From assembly GCA_022600535.1 (NCBI GenBank), contig JAHZKE010000012.1, positions 1-35,535 of the forward strand: a DNA stretch of 35,535 nucleotides, in the 5' to 3' direction. Numbering within the stretch: the first letter of the stretch is position 1; the number at the start of each line of letters is the position of its first letter. Positions 33,054 through 35,535 of the stretch are shown one piece after another. Both the position numbers and the translations under genes were made by a program. The notes beneath the pieces were generated by a model, which was not told where the DNA came from, did not search any database, and worked only from the letters and a program-made list of their open reading frames with translations. The stretch is from Pseudomonadota bacterium (GTDB taxonomy: Bacteria > Pseudomonadota > Gammaproteobacteria > Tethybacterales > Persebacteraceae).

Positions 33054-34886
33054 GTGTGTGGAATCGTCGCCGGCATCGCTAAAAGAAATATCAGTGCGAT
33101 ATTACTGGAAGGACTCAGACGTTTAGAATACCGCGGTTATGATTCCGCCGGTATGGCAATCATTAACCCGCAAGGAAAAATGCACTTTCACCGCGCCGTC
33201 GGTAAAGTCGCCGCTTTAGAAAAAAAGTTAAAACAAAAAAAATTACTCGGCAACATCGGCATTGCGCACACCCGTTGGGCAACGCATGGCATGCCCAGCG
33301 ACAACAACGCCCACCCGCAACTCTCCGACCACATTGCTGTTGTGCACAACGGCATTATTGAAAACTACCAAACCCTGAAAGACGATTTAATCAAGCAAGG
33401 GTATCAATTTCAATCCGACACCGATACCGAAGTCATCGCGCATTTAATCCATTCCTATTATGAGCAAGACCTCTACCAAGCAGTTAAAAAAGCATTAAAA
33501 AAATTGCAAGGCGCGTATGCACTCGCCGTTATTTCCCAACAGCAACCCCATACCCTATTTGCCGTGCGGCACGGTTGCCCTTTAGTTGTCGGTGCGGGGA
33601 TTGACGAATTTTATATTTCCTCCGATGCCTTGGCATTGCGGCAAGTGACCGATCAATTTTTCTACCCCAAAGATGACGATATAGTACGTTTAGACGAAGA
33701 AGGGTGCGTATTGATGAGCGGCAGTAAGGAGAGCAAAGGAAGTAAAAAGACCCCGAAATTTACCCGCGTAGACATGGACCCCACCCACGCCGAAAAAAAT
33801 AACTATCGGCATTTTATGGCAAAGGAAATACACGAACAACCCAGCGTCGCCCAAAACACCGCCGCCGCCTACTTAGGCAAGGAGCGCGTTTTAACCGAAG
33901 CATTTGGCATTAAAAGCCAGCAGTTACTCAAATCGGTTAAAGCAGTAACCATGGTCGCTTGCGGCAGTAGTTATTTTGCCACTATGGTCGCCAAACAATG
34001 GATTGAATCGTGGCTTGCCATCCCATGCAGTGTAGAAATCGCCAGTGAATTTTTATACCGCGACAATCACGTCTTAGACGGCTGTTTATTTGTCGCCATC
34101 TCGCAATCGGGCGAAACCGCCGACACCCTCGCCGCATTACGCAAAGCCAAAAAACAAAACTACATCGGTTGCTTTGGATTATGCAATGTCCCCAATAGCT
34201 CGCTCACGCGCGAAGTAGATTGTGTCATGATTACCCAAGCAGGATATGAAATAAGCGTTGCCTCTACCAAAGCATTTTTATCGCAGTTAGTCGCATTGCA
34301 ATTATTAGTATTAGCCATTGGGCATTATCGCGGCATAGACGCAAATATTGAAAAAAATGCAGTAAGAGCGCTCAAACAATTGCCGAGCATGATACAAAAA
34401 ATATTAGACCGCGAGAGCGAAATCATCACCTTAGCGCAATCCATTGTTAACAGTGAAAACATGTTATTTTTAGGGCGCGGCATACATTTTGCCATCGCCT
34501 GCGAAGGCGCGTTAAAAATGAAAGAACTCTCTTACATTCACGCCGAAGCGTATCCATCGGGTGAGCTAAAACACGGACCCTTAGCATTAGTCAGCGAACA
34601 AATGCCCGTCATCGCCATCGCCCCCAACAACACCCTGCTCAAAAAATTACAATCTAACTTAAAAGAAGTGACCGCCCGCGGCGGCAAGCTCTACGTCATC
34701 AGCGAAAACGACGTAACAGGATTAGACAACATCCAAGGCATCCTACGCATCCCCTCCGTTGCCGGCAGCATTATGCCGATGTGTTACACCGTGCCGTTAC
34801 AGTTATTAGCATATCACGTCGCCGTCATCCGCGGCAACGACGTAGACCAACCCCGCAACCTCGCCAAATCCGTTACCGTGGAATAG
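33054..34886 (+). CDS. glmS: Glutamine-fructose-6-phosphate aminotransferase (isomerizing), GTG start
   Basis: GlmS makes glucosamine-6-phosphate from fructose-6-phosphate and glutamine, the first step to UDP-GlcNAc. The 610-residue enzyme equals the E. coli length (609). The start codon is GTG, fixed by the fact that the catalytic Cys must be residue 2 (MCGIVAGI); after Met removal it is the N-terminal nucleophile. The glutaminase domain (GYDSAGMAI, HTRWATHG, HNGIIENY) is followed by two SIS domains (CGSSYFATM, SQSGETADT, LGRGIHFAIACEGALKMKEL) and the C-terminal DQPRNLAKSVTVE. No ribosome site is seen between glmU and glmS, so translational coupling is likely. Confidence 0.97.
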   Translation: MCGIVAGIAKRNISAILLEGLRRLEYRGYDSAGMAIINPQGKMHFHRAVGKVAALEKKLKQKKLLGNIGIAHTRWATHGMPSDNNAHPQLSDHIAVVHNGIIENYQTLKDDLIKQGYQFQSDTDTEVIAHLIHSYYEQDLYQAVKKALKKLQGAYALAVISQQQPHTLFAVRHGCPLVVGAGIDEFYISSDALALRQVTDQFFYPKDDDIVRLDEEGCVLMSGSKESKGSKKTPKFTRVDMDPTHAEKNNYRHFMAKEIHEQPSVAQNTAAAYLGKERVLTEAFGIKSQQLLKSVKAVTMVACGSSYFATMVAKQWIESWLAIPCSVEIASEFLYRDNHVLDGCLFVAISQSGETADTLAALRKAKKQNYIGCFGLCNVPNSSLTREVDCVMITQAGYEISVASTKAFLSQLVALQLLVLAIGHYRGIDANIEKNAVRALKQLPSMIQKILDRESEIITLAQSIVNSENMLFLGRGIHFAIACEGALKMKELSYIHAEAYPSGELKHGPLALVSEQMPVIAIAPNNTLLKKLQSNLKEVTARGGKLYVISENDVTGLDNIQGILRIPSVAGSIMPMCYTVPLQLLAYHVAVIRGNDVDQPRNLAKSVTVE

Positions 34887-34947
34887 GTGAGCGCAGTTTT
34901 TAGAACAAATAATTGAGATAGACCGCAGTTTTGCTGTAATTTATCGT

Positions 34948-34979
34948 TATAATAAAACATCAAGATTTATATTGGAGGA
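34948..34979 (+). promoter_or_regulatory. Promoter -10 and strong RBS for the DUF805 gene
   Basis: TATAAT (34948-34953) and the ribosome site GGAGGA (34974-34979) lie in the 98-bp gap after glmS. The ATG at 34985 is five bases after the ribosome site, a conventional arrangement unlike several other genes here. No clear -35 is visible at 17 bp. Confidence 0.5.
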
Positions 34980-34984
34980 AAAAA

Positions 34985-35356
34985 ATGTTCACAGCACTTA
35001 AAAAATATGCAGTTTTTAGCGGTAGGGCACGCCGAAAAGAATATTGGTTGTTTATGTTGCTATGTTTTATCCTCAATATAGCTGGGAGTTTTATTGATGT
35101 GGCATTGGGAACATTTAATGCGCAAACAGGTTTAGGTGTTGTTGGTTTAATTTTACTTTTTGCTATTCTCCTTCCCTCTATAGCAGTGTCTATTCGCCGA
35201 CTTCACGATACCGACAGGAGCGGTTGGTGGTTTCTCATTGGCTTCATTCCAATTTTGGGAATGATAGTGTTACTAATCTTTGCTTGCTTGGATGGAACAG
35301 TTGGTCCTAATCGCTTTGGTGAAGACCCGAAAGCAGAAGAGAGAGTACTTGTTTAA
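34985..35356 (+). CDS. DUF805 family membrane protein
   Basis: The 123-residue protein matches the DUF805 (YhaH-like) family. It begins with a short cytoplasmic segment containing FSGRARRKEYWLF, then a membrane helix (about 22-42), a second (about 52-68), the loop SIRRLHDTDRSGWWFLIG, and a third helix (about 82-103), ending GPNRFGEDPK. These RxxRxEYW and RRLHD motifs define the family. Its function is unknown; it is probably an inner-membrane protein. It has its own promoter and sits between glmS and a restriction-modification gene. Confidence 0.9.
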   Translation: MFTALKKYAVFSGRARRKEYWLFMLLCFILNIAGSFIDVALGTFNAQTGLGVVGLILLFAILLPSIAVSIRRLHDTDRSGWWFLIGFIPILGMIVLLIFACLDGTVGPNRFGEDPKAEERVLV

Positions 35357-35376
35357 TAATTAATCACTGAATTAGA

Positions 35377-35388
35377 TAAAATAAATAA
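35377..35388 (+). promoter_or_regulatory. -10 box abutting the hsdM start
   Basis: TAAAAT at 35377-35382 is six bases before the ATG at 35389, with only A/T-rich sequence and no ribosome site between. This predicts a leaderless hsdM mRNA. Confidence 0.45.
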
Positions 35389-35535
35389 ATGTACGAAGCC
35401 GCCTTTAAAAGCATTGACGACACCCTGTGGAAAGACGCAGGGTGTAGCAGCGAATTAGATTACATTGAACAAACCAGTTGGATATTGTTTTTAAAATACC
35501 TTGACGATTACGAAAAAGAAAAATCCGCCGCCGCC
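35389..35535 (+). CDS. hsdM: Type I restriction-modification DNA methyltransferase HsdM, N-terminal fragment
   Basis: The first 49 codons are present; the gene runs off the window. The sequence begins MYEAAFKSIDDTLWKD and continues ELDYIEQTSWILFLKYLDDYE, the N-terminal helical domain of HsdM-type N6-adenine methyltransferases that contacts the specificity subunit. The methylase motifs (such as NPPF) would lie beyond the end. A full type I system would include hsdS and hsdR downstream. It has its own promoter 6 bp upstream. Confidence 0.85.
   Translation, partial: MYEAAFKSIDDTLWKDAGCSSELDYIEQTSWILFLKYLDDYEKEKSAAA

Noticed and set aside
1-35535. CRISPR array, prophage, insertion sequence or toxin-antitoxin pair
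   Set aside because: I looked for regularly spaced repeats, transposase or integrase motifs and paired small genes and saw none that could be supported.

Overview
The window looks like chromosomal DNA of a gammaproteobacterium, or of a relative near the beta/gamma boundary. The evidence is a Fis protein directly ahead of purH, a ubiquinone-pathway FAD monooxygenase, an MsbA-type lipid A exporter, an rnr-rlmB pair, a 7Fe ferredoxin FdxA, glmU-glmS and complete amino-acid pathway enzymes. Coding density is high, gaps are short, and almost every gene is a recognisable housekeeping or metabolic gene. The order is mosaic: pathway genes that usually sit together (leuC with leuDB, the other his genes with hisF, sarcosine oxidase alpha/gamma/delta with soxB, addA with addB) are absent from the window.

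Layout. 1-5606 (+): a zinc dehydrogenase cut by the window edge, a PuuB-like amine/amino-acid oxidase, a UbiH-family hydroxylase, a short RNase R and RlmB. 5779-6897 (+): a second zinc dehydrogenase, converging on and overlapping a minus-strand block 6854-11203 (fdxA, an AddB-like iron-sulfur nuclease, a D-2-hydroxyacid dehydrogenase). 11313-14177 (+): tRNA-Val, an ELM1-family putative glycosyltransferase and MsbA. 14391-17539 (-): a Sua5-type tRNA-modification gene, gmd and a family-10 fucosyltransferase. 17621-23927 (+): dihydroorotase, leuD, leuB, ilvI, ilvH and an orphan ABC ATPase. 24129-27231 (-): soxB, pheA, hisF. 27381-31359 (+): rsmA, fis, purH, an NfeD-like protein and an SPFH/stomatin protein. 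31473-31549 (-): tRNA-Pro. 31705-35535 (+): glmU, glmS, a DUF805 membrane protein and the first 49 codons of a type I restriction methyltransferase (HsdM).

Themes. Cell-envelope genes recur: glmU/glmS make UDP-GlcNAc, MsbA exports lipid A, and ELM1, Gmd and the fucosyltransferase suggest a decorated lipooligosaccharide. Branched-chain amino-acid genes form a run, leuD-leuB-ilvI-ilvH. Several FAD or zinc oxidoreductases suggest use of amines, alcohols and hydroxyacids.

I saw no obviously new multi-gene defence or mobile system. The most unusual signals are (1) a repeated arrangement in which a TAAAAT-like -10 box lies only 6-9 nt before the start codon without a Shine-Dalgarno sequence, suggesting many leaderless mRNAs; (2) an RNase R lacking its whole N-terminal RNA-binding part; (3) a ten-codon upstream ORF overlapping the rsmA start; (4) a degenerate hairpin repeat family in the gaps; and (5) a small in-frame duplication inside the nuclease motif of the AddB-like protein.
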